Below are positions 8,001 to 15,025 of a stretch of 15,699 nucleotides of DNA, piece by piece. This DNA comes from Pseudomonadota bacterium. GTDB taxonomy: Bacteria; Pseudomonadota; Alphaproteobacteria; Reyranellales; Reyranellaceae. The first letter of the stretch is position 1. Every line of letters begins with the position of its first letter. Location of the stretch: positions 1 to 15,699 of the forward strand of contig JAEZHS010000526.1 in the NCBI GenBank assembly GCA_023436825.1, given 5' to 3'. Made by a program: the position numbers and the translations under genes. The notes under the pieces are model-generated. The model had not been told where the DNA came from. It saw only the letters and a list, made by a program, of their open reading frames with translations, and did not search any database.

Positions 8001-10034
8001 CTCGAGGACACCGAGCGCGAGCTTCGATTGGAGCGTACGCGCCCCGATGGATCGGTGATCGAGGTGCGGCGCAACGCCGTACCGGGCGGCGGATTCGTGC
8101 TGATCTACAGCGACATCACCGAGCGTCGGCGCGCGGAAGCGGAGATCCGCGCCGCGCGCGATGCCGCCGAGGCGGCCCTCGAGCGACAGACGGCAACGGC
8201 GGACATCCTGAAGGTTATCGCCGGCTCACCAACGGACGTGCAGCCGGTCCTGGATGCGCTGGTCAAGTCTGCGGTGCGCTTCTGCGGAGCGACGGACGCA
8301 ACCATATCGCTGCGCGACGGCAATGAAATCGTCCGCAAGGCGCACGAAGGACCGCTGGGCACAAGCATCGGGGTGCCGCTGGATGGAGACTCTGCAAGCG
8401 CCACGGCCATAAGGTCTGGTCGCACCGTTCACTACCAGGACATCGCTGCGCTGGATCCGGTCGCGTTTGCCGCGGCCCACAGGCGGGCCGCGCAGGATGG
8501 ATATCGCGCCGCGCTCGCCGCTCCCATGATTCGGGATGGCGTTGCCATTGGCAACATCGCGCTGCGCAAGGTCGAGGCCGGCGCTTTCACAGCGCAGCAG
8601 ATCGCCTTGCTCGAAACGTTCGCGGCACAGGCGGTGATTGCGATCGAGAACGTGCGGCTGTTCAATGATTTGAGGGAAGCGCTGGAACAGCAGACGGCAA
8701 CGGCGGATATTCTGCGCATCATCTCGCAGTCGCCGACGGACGTTACGCCGGTGCTGACCGCGGTCGCCGGGGCCGCCTTGAAGTTTTGCGGCGCGCGCGA
8801 TGCCCAGGTCGCTTTGCGCAGCGGCGACACCTGGTCCATCGTGGCGCACGAGGGGCCGATCGGCGTCCTTGGCGGAACAAGGCGTCTCAGCCGCCAGACG
8901 GCTCCTGGCCGGGCGATGGTGGATGGCGAGGTCGTCCAGATCGTGGACCTTCAATCGGCCGAAGCGGACGAATTTCAGGAGGCACGCGAACTTGGCGCGC
9001 GGCTCGGCTTCCGCTCCGCGCTGGCGGCGCCTCTGCTCCGGGACGATGTGGCGATCGGCGCCATTTCCTTGCGGCGGCCCGAAGCCGGCGTGTTCACGGC
9101 GAGCCAGGTGGAGCTGCTCAAGAGCTTTGCCGCCCAGGCGGTGATTGCCATCGAGAACGTCCGCCTGTTCACCGAATTGCGCGATTCGCTCGAGCGGCTG
9201 AAGGCGGCCCAGGCCAACTTGATCCAGTCCGAGAAGATGGCCTCTCTCGGCCAGCTTACCGCCGGCATCGCCCACGAGATCAAGAACCCGCTGAACTTCG
9301 TCAACAACTTCGCTGGCCTGTCGAGCGAGCTGCTCGACGAGCTCAGGCAGGCCGTCGAGGCGCTCCTGGCCGAGCCGGACGAGGGCAAGCGCGCCGAGTT
9401 GCAGGAAACGATGGACCTGCTGACCGCCAACCTGGCCAGGATCGTCGAGCACGGCAAGCGAGCCGACGGCATCGTCAGGAGCATGCTGTCGCATTCCCGC
9501 GGCGGCAGCGGCGACTGGCAGGAGTCGAACATCAACGCCCTGGTCGAGGAGGCGCTCAGCCTCGCCTATCACGGCGCACGCGCCCTGGATAAGGACTTCA
9601 ACACGACGCTGCAGCGCGACCTCGCGCCGGAAATGAAGGTGATCGAGGTCGTGCCGCAGGATGTCACCCGCGTCTTCCTCAACCTGTTCGGCAACGGCTT
9701 CTACGCCACCCGCAAGCGCCATCTGGGCGGGGCGGAGGCGGGCTACCGGCCGACGCTCAAGGTCTCCACGCGCGATCTGGGAGAAGCTGTCGAGATAAGG
9801 GTGCGCGACAACGGGACGGGCATTCAGCCCGACCTCCGGGCCAGGCTGTTCCAGCCCTTTTTCACGACCAAGCCGACCGGCGAAGGGACGGGGCTCGGCC
9901 TGTCGATCAGTTACGACATCGTCACCCAGCAGCATGGCGGCACGATAGAGGTCGAAAGCGAGCCGGGGTCCTTCACCGAGTTCACCGTACGCTTGCCCCG
10001 CGGCAAGCGGATTTCCCAGTCGCGAGGCGCGTGA
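5022..10034 (+). CDS. Multi-GAF/PAS sensor histidine kinase (7 GAF, 1 PAS, HisKA-like, HATPase)
   Basis: This is a 1670-residue soluble kinase; no signal peptide or membrane helix is visible. Order: an N-terminal coiled coil (about 10-45); GAF1 47-203; GAF2 228-382; GAF3 405-558; GAF4 576-735; GAF5 759-914; PAS about 924-1040 (starting FDNMGDGVAMFDAERRLGAWN, ending YSDITERRRAE); GAF6 1062-1214; GAF7 1230-1383; then the transmitter. The H-box is LTAGIAHEIKNPLNF with the phospho-acceptor His1418. The ATP-binding domain shows an N-box NLFGNGFYA (Asn1558), G1 DNGTGI (Asp1596) and G2 GEGTGLGLS (about 1620-1628). Linkers between GAFs repeat a QTAT signalling helix. ATG 5022 follows an AGGGGGAAGG ribosome binding site; an upstream TTG at 4995 lacks one. 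It probably autophosphorylates on cytoplasmic small-molecule, redox or protein cues and passes phosphate to the two receivers encoded downstream. The ligands are unknown. Confidence 0.93.
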   Translation: MPADAAATSSSSVSSLQQQIDELSVELRARTVERDEIMQRERALAEVLQVINASGQVPAAVFDAILEKAMRLCAAAFGYLMLYEDERFRVVASHSLPARFAEYLRNMDQPGPTGLYAAIRRGSAYGQVADLRDGEVYRTSPLRRALVDLGGARTGIVVALRKDDTLLGVITIYRQEVRPFAESEIALLKIFSEQATIALENGRLLSELRQRTHDLSESLDYQTATSEVLNVISRSGDDLEPVMSAILAAAARLCGTTAGTIAMRRDGTIRVMATLGFPPEVDAAFRGAIHTGRDTMVGRTMLDRRVVHVHDMAVDPDYGMPDMVRLGRIRTALGVPLLRDGEWVGAIAVSRDHVRPFSDRQVSLIETFADQAVIAMENARLLRELRQRTDDLQESLEYQTATNDVLAAISRSTGELDAVLQALVETAARICKADTSAILRQHEGRYHVSAAFGVSQEWIDFVRMHPIEPGRGTVTARVALERRVIHVEDVTVDPEYALPRAQQLGAFRTALGVPLMREGAPIGVIALGRARVEPFTERQIALVQTFADQAVIAMENARLLNEQREALERQTATAEVLQTINTSPGNLEPVFMSVLEKALRLCEAAFGVFWTYDGNHFHASALLGVPTAFADFARQRPHRVGNDNTHARALRGEAVMHIVDAAESEAYRLGDPLRRALVDLGGARTSLGVALRKEDALLGVLILYRKEVRPFSERQIGLIESFASQAVVAMENARLLDQLHQRTDDLARSVDELSATGDVLKTISRSSTDLKAVLDTLLETVARLCRADQTYMFRRHEELHHLVAAYGVPPEGEEYIRTHPFTPERSTTSGRVALEGRTVHIEDVLSDPEYTYTEGQSTAGFRTMLGLPLLRENVLAGVFVLGRTRVEPFSQREIELAGSFADQAVIAIENARLFEELRDRQAELRVTFDNMGDGVAMFDAERRLGAWNRNFERIMGLSEEWLAKRPDYAEYLEILAERGEFGTANVEAELASRLEDTERELRLERTRPDGSVIEVRRNAVPGGGFVLIYSDITERRRAEAEIRAARDAAEAALERQTATADILKVIAGSPTDVQPVLDALVKSAVRFCGATDATISLRDGNEIVRKAHEGPLGTSIGVPLDGDSASATAIRSGRTVHYQDIAALDPVAFAAAHRRAAQDGYRAALAAPMIRDGVAIGNIALRKVEAGAFTAQQIALLETFAAQAVIAIENVRLFNDLREALEQQTATADILRIISQSPTDVTPVLTAVAGAALKFCGARDAQVALRSGDTWSIVAHEGPIGVLGGTRRLSRQTAPGRAMVDGEVVQIVDLQSAEADEFQEARELGARLGFRSALAAPLLRDDVAIGAISLRRPEAGVFTASQVELLKSFAAQAVIAIENVRLFTELRDSLERLKAAQANLIQSEKMASLGQLTAGIAHEIKNPLNFVNNFAGLSSELLDELRQAVEALLAEPDEGKRAELQETMDLLTANLARIVEHGKRADGIVRSMLSHSRGGSGDWQESNINALVEEALSLAYHGARALDKDFNTTLQRDLAPEMKVIEVVPQDVTRVFLNLFGNGFYATRKRHLGGAEAGYRPTLKVSTRDLGEAVEIRVRDNGTGIQPDLRARLFQPFFTTKPTGEGTGLGLSISYDIVTQQHGGTIEVESEPGSFTEFTVRLPRGKRISQSRGA
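5160..9170 (+). repeat. Array of seven GAF-coding repeats with QTAT linkers
   Basis: Units start at about 5160, 5703, 6234, 6747, 7296, 8205 and 8709; the PAS-coding segment interrupts between the fifth and sixth. Identity persists at the DNA level in the linkers. A 16-base stretch at 5682-5697 recurs at 6213-6228, and a 17-base stretch at 8187-8203 recurs at 8691-8707. The ends of units two, three and five share near-identical coding for the motif AVIAMENARLL or AVIAIENARLF. This indicates internal duplication within the gene. Confidence 0.8.
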
Positions 10035-10429
10035 TGAGCTTCAGCATCCTGGTCGTCGATGACGAGCCGGACGTGGCCGAGTTGTTCCGCCAGCGTTTCC
10101 GCCACGAGGTGCGGCAAGGGCTCTATGTGCTGCACTTCGCGCGTTCCGGGGACGCCGCTCTTGCGATGCTCGGCGACGGGATTCGTCCGCAGCTGATCGT
10201 GATCCTGTCCGACATCAACATGCCCGGCATGGACGGCCTCACCCTGTTGGGCGAGGTAAGGCATCGCTGGCCGGACCTGCGGGTCATCATGGTGACGGCC
10301 TATGGCGACGACGAACGACGCCGGTTGGCGGGCGAGCAGGGTGCGGCCGACTTCCTGACCAAGCCGGTCGATTTCGAGTTCCTGAAGCAGCAGCTGCTGC
10401 AGCTGCCCGGCGCCCTGCGGGATCGATAG
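10034..10429 (+). CDS. Single-domain response regulator (CheY-like receiver)
   Basis: This 131-residue protein is a lone REC domain. The acidic pair is Asp9/Asp10 (VVDDEPD), the phospho-acceptor Asp60 ([12 protein letters not shown]), the switch residue Thr88 (VMVTAYGD region) and the conserved Lys110 (LTKPVD). No output domain follows. Its ATG overlaps the kinase stop by one base (TGATG), with GAGG at 10024-10027 as the ribosome binding site. A GTG three bases earlier would give a four-base overlap. This coupling marks it as a partner of the kinase. A lone receiver may act as a phosphate sink, a relay intermediate or a diffusible output protein; which of these applies is not visible. It is strongly similar to the receiver of the next gene, including QRFR near residue 20 and FAR near 36, so the two probably arose by duplication. 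Confidence 0.92.
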   Translation: MSFSILVVDDEPDVAELFRQRFRHEVRQGLYVLHFARSGDAALAMLGDGIRPQLIVILSDINMPGMDGLTLLGEVRHRWPDLRVIMVTAYGDDERRRLAGEQGAADFLTKPVDFEFLKQQLLQLPGALRDR

Positions 10430-11529
10430 TGGGCCAGGCGAAGATCCTCGCGGTCGATGACGAGCCCGACTTCGAGGCGCTGCTGAAGCAGCGATTCCGC
10501 CGCCAGGTCCGCTCCGGCGAATATGCCTTTCGCTTCGCCCGCGACGGCGAGGAGGCCCTCGCTGTCCTGGCCGAGGACCCCGGCATCGATCTGTTGCTGC
10601 TCGACATCAACATGCCGGTGATGGACGGGCTCACGCTTCTGTCCGTGCTGAAGCAGCGCCAGATCGCGGTGCGGGCGATCATCGTGTCGGCTTACGGCGA
10701 CATGGACAACATCCGTACGGCGATGAATCGCGGCGCGTTCGATTTCATCACCAAGCCGGTTGACCTGAGCGACCTGGAAATCACCGTTCGCAAGACGCTG
10801 GACGACATTGCCAGGGTACGCGAGCTCGACCGTCGCCGGGCCGTCGCGGAGCGCGCGCGCACGAACCTGTCCCGTTACTTCTCGCCGGACCTGGTGGGGC
10901 TTCTTGCTGAGCGTGACGAACCGCTGGGGCCTGTGCGGCGGGAAACGGTGGCGGTGCTGTTCGTCGATATCGTGGGCTTCACCCGCATGGCCGAGACCAT
11001 GGCGCCCGAGGACGTCGTCACGTTGCTGAGGGAGTTTCATGAACGCATGGCGGCGGAAATCTTTGCTTGTGGCGGGACCATCGAGAAATACATCGGCGAC
11101 GCGATCTTTGCCGTTTTCGGACTGCTGAGCGGGGCGCCCGACGACGCCGCCAAGTCGCTGAGCTGCGCCCATCGCATGCTGGAAGCCCTCGGCGTCTGGA
11201 ACCGGGAACGCGAGCGGCACGGCCAGCCCACGTTGGCGATCGGCATTGGCATCAATTATGGGCCGGCTGTCGTCGGAGACGTCGGCAGCAAGCAGGGACT
11301 GTCCTTCACCGTGATTGGTGACACCGTGAACACCGCCAGTCGATTGCAGGGCCTGACCCGTGAGCTCGGCGTACCGGTCATCGTGGGCGATGCCTTGGTG
11401 CTGGCGATCGCCGGCGAAGGCCGTCCGCAGTCGAGAAAGCTGCTCGAGGGCCTCCAGGACCTCGGCGAGCAGACGCTGAGGGGACGGGGCGCGCCGATAC
11501 GGCTCTGGAGCTGGAGATCAGGTCCCTGA
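10429..11529 (+). CDS. Response regulator with class III adenylate cyclase output (REC-CHD)
   Basis: This 366-residue protein has a receiver at 4-122 and a class III cyclase domain at about 172-355, joined by a helical linker (123-170) of the type that transmits dimer signals ([13 protein letters not shown]). Receiver residues are Asp10/Asp11, phospho-acceptor Asp59, Ser87 and Lys109. The cyclase has the full catalytic set: metal-binding Asp180 (VLFVDIVGF) and Asp224 (YIGDAIF), adenine-selecting Lys220 and Asp298 ([11 protein letters not shown]), and transition-state Asn301 and Arg305. It should therefore make cAMP when its receiver is phosphorylated or released. The start is a GTG at 10429 that overlaps the preceding TAG by one base, indicating translational coupling and low independent initiation. 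It ends the rightward operon and converges with a second cyclase 34 bp away. Confidence 0.93.
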   Translation: MGQAKILAVDDEPDFEALLKQRFRRQVRSGEYAFRFARDGEEALAVLAEDPGIDLLLLDINMPVMDGLTLLSVLKQRQIAVRAIIVSAYGDMDNIRTAMNRGAFDFITKPVDLSDLEITVRKTLDDIARVRELDRRRAVAERARTNLSRYFSPDLVGLLAERDEPLGPVRRETVAVLFVDIVGFTRMAETMAPEDVVTLLREFHERMAAEIFACGGTIEKYIGDAIFAVFGLLSGAPDDAAKSLSCAHRMLEALGVWNRERERHGQPTLAIGIGINYGPAVVGDVGSKQGLSFTVIGDTVNTASRLQGLTRELGVPVIVGDALVLAIAGEGRPQSRKLLEGLQDLGEQTLRGRGAPIRLWSWRSGP

Positions 11530-11563
11530 GATCGACGACTTGCAGAACCCGGCGATGGACACC
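11530..11563. other. Short convergent gap between two cyclase genes
   Basis: Only 34 bases separate the stop codons of the REC-cyclase (rightward) and the Cache-HAMP-cyclase (leftward). I see no hairpin with a T-run, so transcripts from the two sides may overlap into each other's 3' ends. Confidence 0.5.
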
Positions 11564-13726
11564 TCAGATCTTCAGCAGCCAGGCCTCGACGCCGCTTCTG
11601 CCCTTGATCTCGATCACGCCGCGCGGCTCGAAGGCGAAGCGGTCCTTGAGCTTGTCGTACACCGATCGCGTCACCTGGATCGCGCCGGGCAGGCCGCCCG
11701 ATTCCATGCGGCTCGCCAGGTTCACCGTGTCGCCCCACAGGTCGTAGATGTACTTGGTCTTGCCGATCACGCCGGCCACGACGGGGCCGCTGTTGATGCC
11801 GACCCTGAGCGTCAGCGCCACGCGATGCTCCAGGGCGTGTTCCTGGGTGATGTGGACCATCCGGATCGCCATGCGCACCATGCGCTCGGCGTGGTCGGGC
11901 ACCTGCACCGGCAGGCCGCACACGGCCATGTAGGCATCGCCCAGCGTCTTGATCTTTTCGATGCCGAGTTCCTGGGCGGCCTCGTCGAACCGCGTGAACA
12001 GGCCGTTCAGCAGGCTGACGACATCGGCGGGAGGCATCTGCGAGGACATGGCGGTGAAGCCGACGATGTCGGCGAAGGCCACCGTGACCTCGGCAAAGCC
12101 GTCGGCGATGTTCTTCTCGCCGCCGCGCAGCCGGTTGGCGATCGGCCCCGGCAGCATGTTGAGCAGCAGCTGCTCGTTCTCGCGGTTCTTGTTCTCGATG
12201 ACGATGGTCTTCTCGCGCAGCTCGTCGACCATGGCGTTGAACGCCGCGCAGAGCCGGCCGATCTCGTCGCGGCTGCGCACGGCCACCTTGGCGCCGAGGT
12301 CGCCGGCGGCAAAGCGCGTCACGCCGGCGGTGAGTTCCCGGAGCGGCGCGAGCAGCGAGCGCGACAGCCAGGCGGACGTCACCAGCACCACCAGCAGGGC
12401 GACGGCGCCCACGATGATCAGGTTGCGCCGCAGCCTGTCGATCGGGGCGAAGGCCTCCGACGCGTCGATCTTGGCGATCAGGACCCAGTTGAGGCCGGGA
12501 ATTGAAAGCGGCCCCCAGGAGGCGAGCGTCGGGACGCCGTGATATCCGACGATCTCGCCGACGCCTTCGGTCCCGGACAGCGCCGACTGGACGGCCTCCG
12601 TGGCGATATGCTGCTGGAGCACCGGCGTTCCGTAGCGCCGGATGGCGTCGATCTCCTGGTCGGTGGCGCCGCTCTGCTTGAGATCGGCGAAGTATCGATT
12701 GCGGTTCTCGTAGAAGGCGCGCGGCCCGGACCGCGCGAGGTGGTCGGATCCGACGAGATAGGCCTCGCCCGTGGCGCCGAAGCCATCCTGGCGCCAGCGT
12801 CGTCCGCCGGTCACGACCTTGTCGATCTCGTCGATCGACAATTGCGCGATCAGCACGCCGATGATGGTGTTCTGCTCGATGATCGGCGCCGCCATGAAGG
12901 CGATCGGCGCGCCGCCCGAGGGCGCATAGGGCGCGAAGTCTTCCAGGCACGTGGCGTACTTCTCGGCGTCGGCGCCGCAGCGCGCGACGGCCACGGCGAC
13001 GTTCGATTGCCGGAAGGGCGCGCTGCGCAGCGAGGCGGCGAAATCCACCTCCTTCCTGACGGCATAGACGATGCGGCCGGCCGCCGGATCCGCCAGCATC
13101 AGGTCGAAGAAGCCGAAGGTCGCGGCGGCATCGCGCAGCAGCGGGTGGTAGATCGCGTGCTGTCGGCTGTAGGCGCTGCCGTCCCCGGCATCGTCGACCA
13201 GCTCGCGCCGCTCGGCCGGGTAGGGGTTGGCGACGATGTAGTGGTACTGCAGGTAATAGGCGGCCCGGTCGACGGGAAGGTACGCCTTGACGTCCGGCTC
13301 CTTGGCCGACAGGCGCCGCACGCCGGGCATGAACTGCGCGGCGTACCAGTCGTCGACCTTGCGCTCGAGATCGGCCGGCACGTTGGATCCTACGTCGGTT
13401 CGGTCGAGCTCCTGGAACGTGGTGCGGAAGACCCGTGCCGCATCGATCGCTTCCTTCGAGTAGGAAAGTTGGGCGAGCTCGTTGCGGATGGTGCGGAAAT
13501 ACGTCTCGACCTGCTGCACCTTGCTCTTCCGGGTGGAGGTGAGCTGGTTGTAGATGGCCTCCCGCAGGGCCTCGCGCGCCTGCAGGTAACCCAGCACGCT
13601 GGTGACCAGCACCGCGATCGCCCCGAGCAGGGCGAGAATGGCGAACAGCTTGGCCGCGAGCCCCCAGCGCATTGGGCCCCAACGCACGGGCGAAGACGGG
13701 CTGCTGGCCGCGTCGAACCGGGACAT
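11564..13726 (-). CDS. Membrane adenylate cyclase: Cache-like sensor, HAMP, class III cyclase
   Basis: This 720-residue transmembrane receptor cyclase has a cytoplasmic N-terminus and a first membrane helix at about 23-47. A large extracytoplasmic region (48-434) has Cache-like features, including DGFGATGEAYLVG near 314-326 and a closing SIPGLNWVLIAKIDASEAF. A second helix follows at about 435-456, HAMP at about 453-506, a coiled-coil linker (KTIVIENKNRENEQLL) and the cyclase domain at 540-720. The catalytic set is complete: metal Asp553 (FADIVGF) and Asp597 (TLGDAYM), base-selecting Lys593 and Asp666 (LWGDTVNLASR), and Asn669 and Arg673. It should make cAMP in response to a periplasmic ligand. 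The ATG at 13726 has no strong ribosome binding site; Met19 is an alternative. It lies 71 bp behind the FHA cyclase gene and may be co-transcribed with it. Confidence 0.92.
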   Translation of the reverse strand: MSRFDAASSPSSPVRWGPMRWGLAAKLFAILALLGAIAVLVTSVLGYLQAREALREAIYNQLTSTRKSKVQQVETYFRTIRNELAQLSYSKEAIDAARVFRTTFQELDRTDVGSNVPADLERKVDDWYAAQFMPGVRRLSAKEPDVKAYLPVDRAAYYLQYHYIVANPYPAERRELVDDAGDGSAYSRQHAIYHPLLRDAAATFGFFDLMLADPAAGRIVYAVRKEVDFAASLRSAPFRQSNVAVAVARCGADAEKYATCLEDFAPYAPSGGAPIAFMAAPIIEQNTIIGVLIAQLSIDEIDKVVTGGRRWRQDGFGATGEAYLVGSDHLARSGPRAFYENRNRYFADLKQSGATDQEIDAIRRYGTPVLQQHIATEAVQSALSGTEGVGEIVGYHGVPTLASWGPLSIPGLNWVLIAKIDASEAFAPIDRLRRNLIIVGAVALLVVLVTSAWLSRSLLAPLRELTAGVTRFAAGDLGAKVAVRSRDEIGRLCAAFNAMVDELREKTIVIENKNRENEQLLLNMLPGPIANRLRGGEKNIADGFAEVTVAFADIVGFTAMSSQMPPADVVSLLNGLFTRFDEAAQELGIEKIKTLGDAYMAVCGLPVQVPDHAERMVRMAIRMVHITQEHALEHRVALTLRVGINSGPVVAGVIGKTKYIYDLWGDTVNLASRMESGGLPGAIQVTRSVYDKLKDRFAFEPRGVIEIKGRSGVEAWLLKI

Positions 13727-13797
13727 GCGGCTATTCTAGCGCACTTGGCGCCGGCGGGCGTTCGAGGGGCCGTGCAGTCCGTGTGCACCCGTGGGCG

Positions 13798-14694
13798 TCA
13801 GTCATAGCGGACGGCCAGCTCGATGTCCCCCAGCTTGAGTGTCGACCCCGGCGCCAGCGGATGCCGCACCCAGGGCGTGAGGCGCTCGCCGTTGATCGAG
13901 GTGCCGTTGGTCGATCCGACGTCCTCGATCTGCAGGATGTTGTCCCGGCCGACGCTCAGCCGCGCGTGACGCCGGGAAACCGACGCGTTCAGCAGCACCA
14001 CGTCGCATTGGCTGGAGTCCCGGCCGATCAAGACGCTTTGCTTGCGCTTCACCAGCTCGTCCATTCCCACGTCGAAGCCGAACTTGCGCCCGGTGTCGTC
14101 GGCGCCGTGGAAATGGAAGATCCCGCGCAGGGGCTCCTGCCGGCTGGGCACGGTGGCGGCGTTTTCGCGGGCGCGGACCCGGTAGATGTGGAGCGGCAGG
14201 CTGACGTGCTTGGCGCGGTGCTCGCCGGCGTCGACATAGGCATAGTCGTCGCGCAGCTTGGCCACGTCGCGCACCGCGCGCGACACGGCGATGCCGCCCG
14301 GCTCGGCCAGCACCTGGATGCGTTCGGCCAGGTTCACGCCGTCGCCGAAGATGTCGTGGCCCGCCTCGTCGATGATGATCTCGCCGAGATGGACGCCGAT
14401 GCGGAACAGCAGCCGCTGGTCCTCGTCGATGGTCTCGTTGAACCGCGCCATGCGCTCCTGGATGTCGATCGCCGCCTGGACGGCGGCCGCCGCCGAGGCG
14501 AACTCGGCGAGCAGGGCATCGCCCGCGCTGTGGACCAGCGACCCGCCGCCGCTTTCGATGGCCGGCTGCCAGATCTCGGCGCGCGCCGACCGAAGATGCG
14601 CGAACGTCAGCTCTTCCTGGTTCTCCACCAGCCGGACGAAGCCGGCCAGGTCGGCATGCAGGATGGCAGACAGTCGCCGTTCGGTACGTGCCAT
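13798..14694 (-). CDS. Class III nucleotide cyclase with C-terminal FHA domain
   Basis: This 298-residue soluble protein has a compact cyclase domain at about 5-175 and an FHA domain at about 207-292. Cyclase residues are metal Asp15 (ILHADLAGF) and Asp59 (SAGDALLAEF), base-pocket Asp118 (FGDGVNLAERIQ), Asn121 and Arg125. The position that usually carries the adenine-selecting lysine holds His55 (VHSAGD). FHA signatures are GR at 224-225, SRRHA at 240-244 and STNGTSINGE at 261-270, the set that binds phosphothreonine peptides. Activity may thus be targeted or controlled by a Ser/Thr kinase, none of which is encoded here. An ATG at 14694 is preceded by a GGAA. The odd lysine replacement leaves substrate choice and even activity open; the remaining catalytic residues favour a working enzyme. 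Confidence 0.9.
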   Translation of the reverse strand: MARTERRLSAILHADLAGFVRLVENQEELTFAHLRSARAEIWQPAIESGGGSLVHSAGDALLAEFASAAAAVQAAIDIQERMARFNETIDEDQRLLFRIGVHLGEIIIDEAGHDIFGDGVNLAERIQVLAEPGGIAVSRAVRDVAKLRDDYAYVDAGEHRAKHVSLPLHIYRVRARENAATVPSRQEPLRGIFHFHGADDTGRKFGFDVGMDELVKRKQSVLIGRDSSQCDVVLLNASVSRRHARLSVGRDNILQIEDVGSTNGTSINGERLTPWVRHPLAPGSTLKLGDIELAVRYD

Positions 14695-14714
14695 GGTTTC
14701 CGACGCAGGAAGAG

Positions 14715-14733
14715 TGAAACCCTTCTTGTTTCA
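14715..14733. promoter_or_regulatory. Inverted repeat TGAAAC-N7-GTTTCA
   Basis: The six-base arms are exact reverse complements around a seven-base spacer, about 21 bp upstream of the FHA-cyclase ATG. The position suits an operator close to the promoter of the leftward cyclase operon. The bound protein is unknown. Confidence 0.35.
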
Positions 14734-15004
14734 ACGCGCTAGCGGCTGGAACGATACCCCGGACCGTGCTGCGCAGTTTGGTGCCCCGAGGGCATGGCCG
14801 ACGACGCCGGCCGCGGACCATCCCCCGTGAGCTTGTCCGACCGCTGCGACGCCGGGCGTGTCAAAAGTGAGTCAATTTGCGGACCGACCGGGCGAGGCCG
14901 GCCCCGACCTGCAATGGGCAAGTCTGGGGGATGCGGGAGGCGCCTATCGTGCGCGGCCTGTAACCCGCCGTTCGCCGGCGACTTTGTCTTGATGTGCCCT
15001 TGTC

Positions 15005-15025
15005 GGCCCGGCGGGTAACCGGGCC
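15005..15025 (+). promoter_or_regulatory. Strong GC hairpin upstream of the BON gene
   Basis: GGCCCGG (15005-15011) pairs perfectly with CCGGGCC (15019-15025) around a seven-base loop. A second, smaller stem, CCGGG-TCGT-CCCGG, lies at 15060-15073, just before the ribosome binding site. No T-run follows either, so they look more like leader structures than intrinsic terminators. Confidence 0.35.

Noticed and set aside
8226..9935. Leftward open frame of about 569 codons opposite the GAF6 to kinase domain region
   Set aside because: It is antisense to strongly conserved GAF and kinase motifs, and its product is Arg/Gly/His-rich without domains, typical of a GC-rich shadow frame.
11256..13682. 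Leftward open frame of about 808 codons in another frame of the Cache-HAMP-cyclase gene
   Set aside because: It is longer than the real gene but spans the convergent gap and overlaps both cyclases. Its product is Arg-rich low-complexity sequence, while the competing frames carry full catalytic motifs.
12539..13807. Rightward open frame of about 422 codons opposite the Cache sensor region
   Set aside because: No domain, no ribosome binding site, and fully antisense to a well-supported membrane receptor.
14855..14880. Possible end of an IS21-type insertion sequence
   Set aside because: Repeated TTGAC motifs recall such ends, but there is no transposase gene, no matching second end and no target duplication that I can see.
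14794..15018. Small rightward open frame of 74 codons before the BON gene
   Set aside because: It has no ribosome binding site and no family resemblance. Its Cys/Gly/Arg/Pro-rich composition is what non-coding GC-rich DNA gives.
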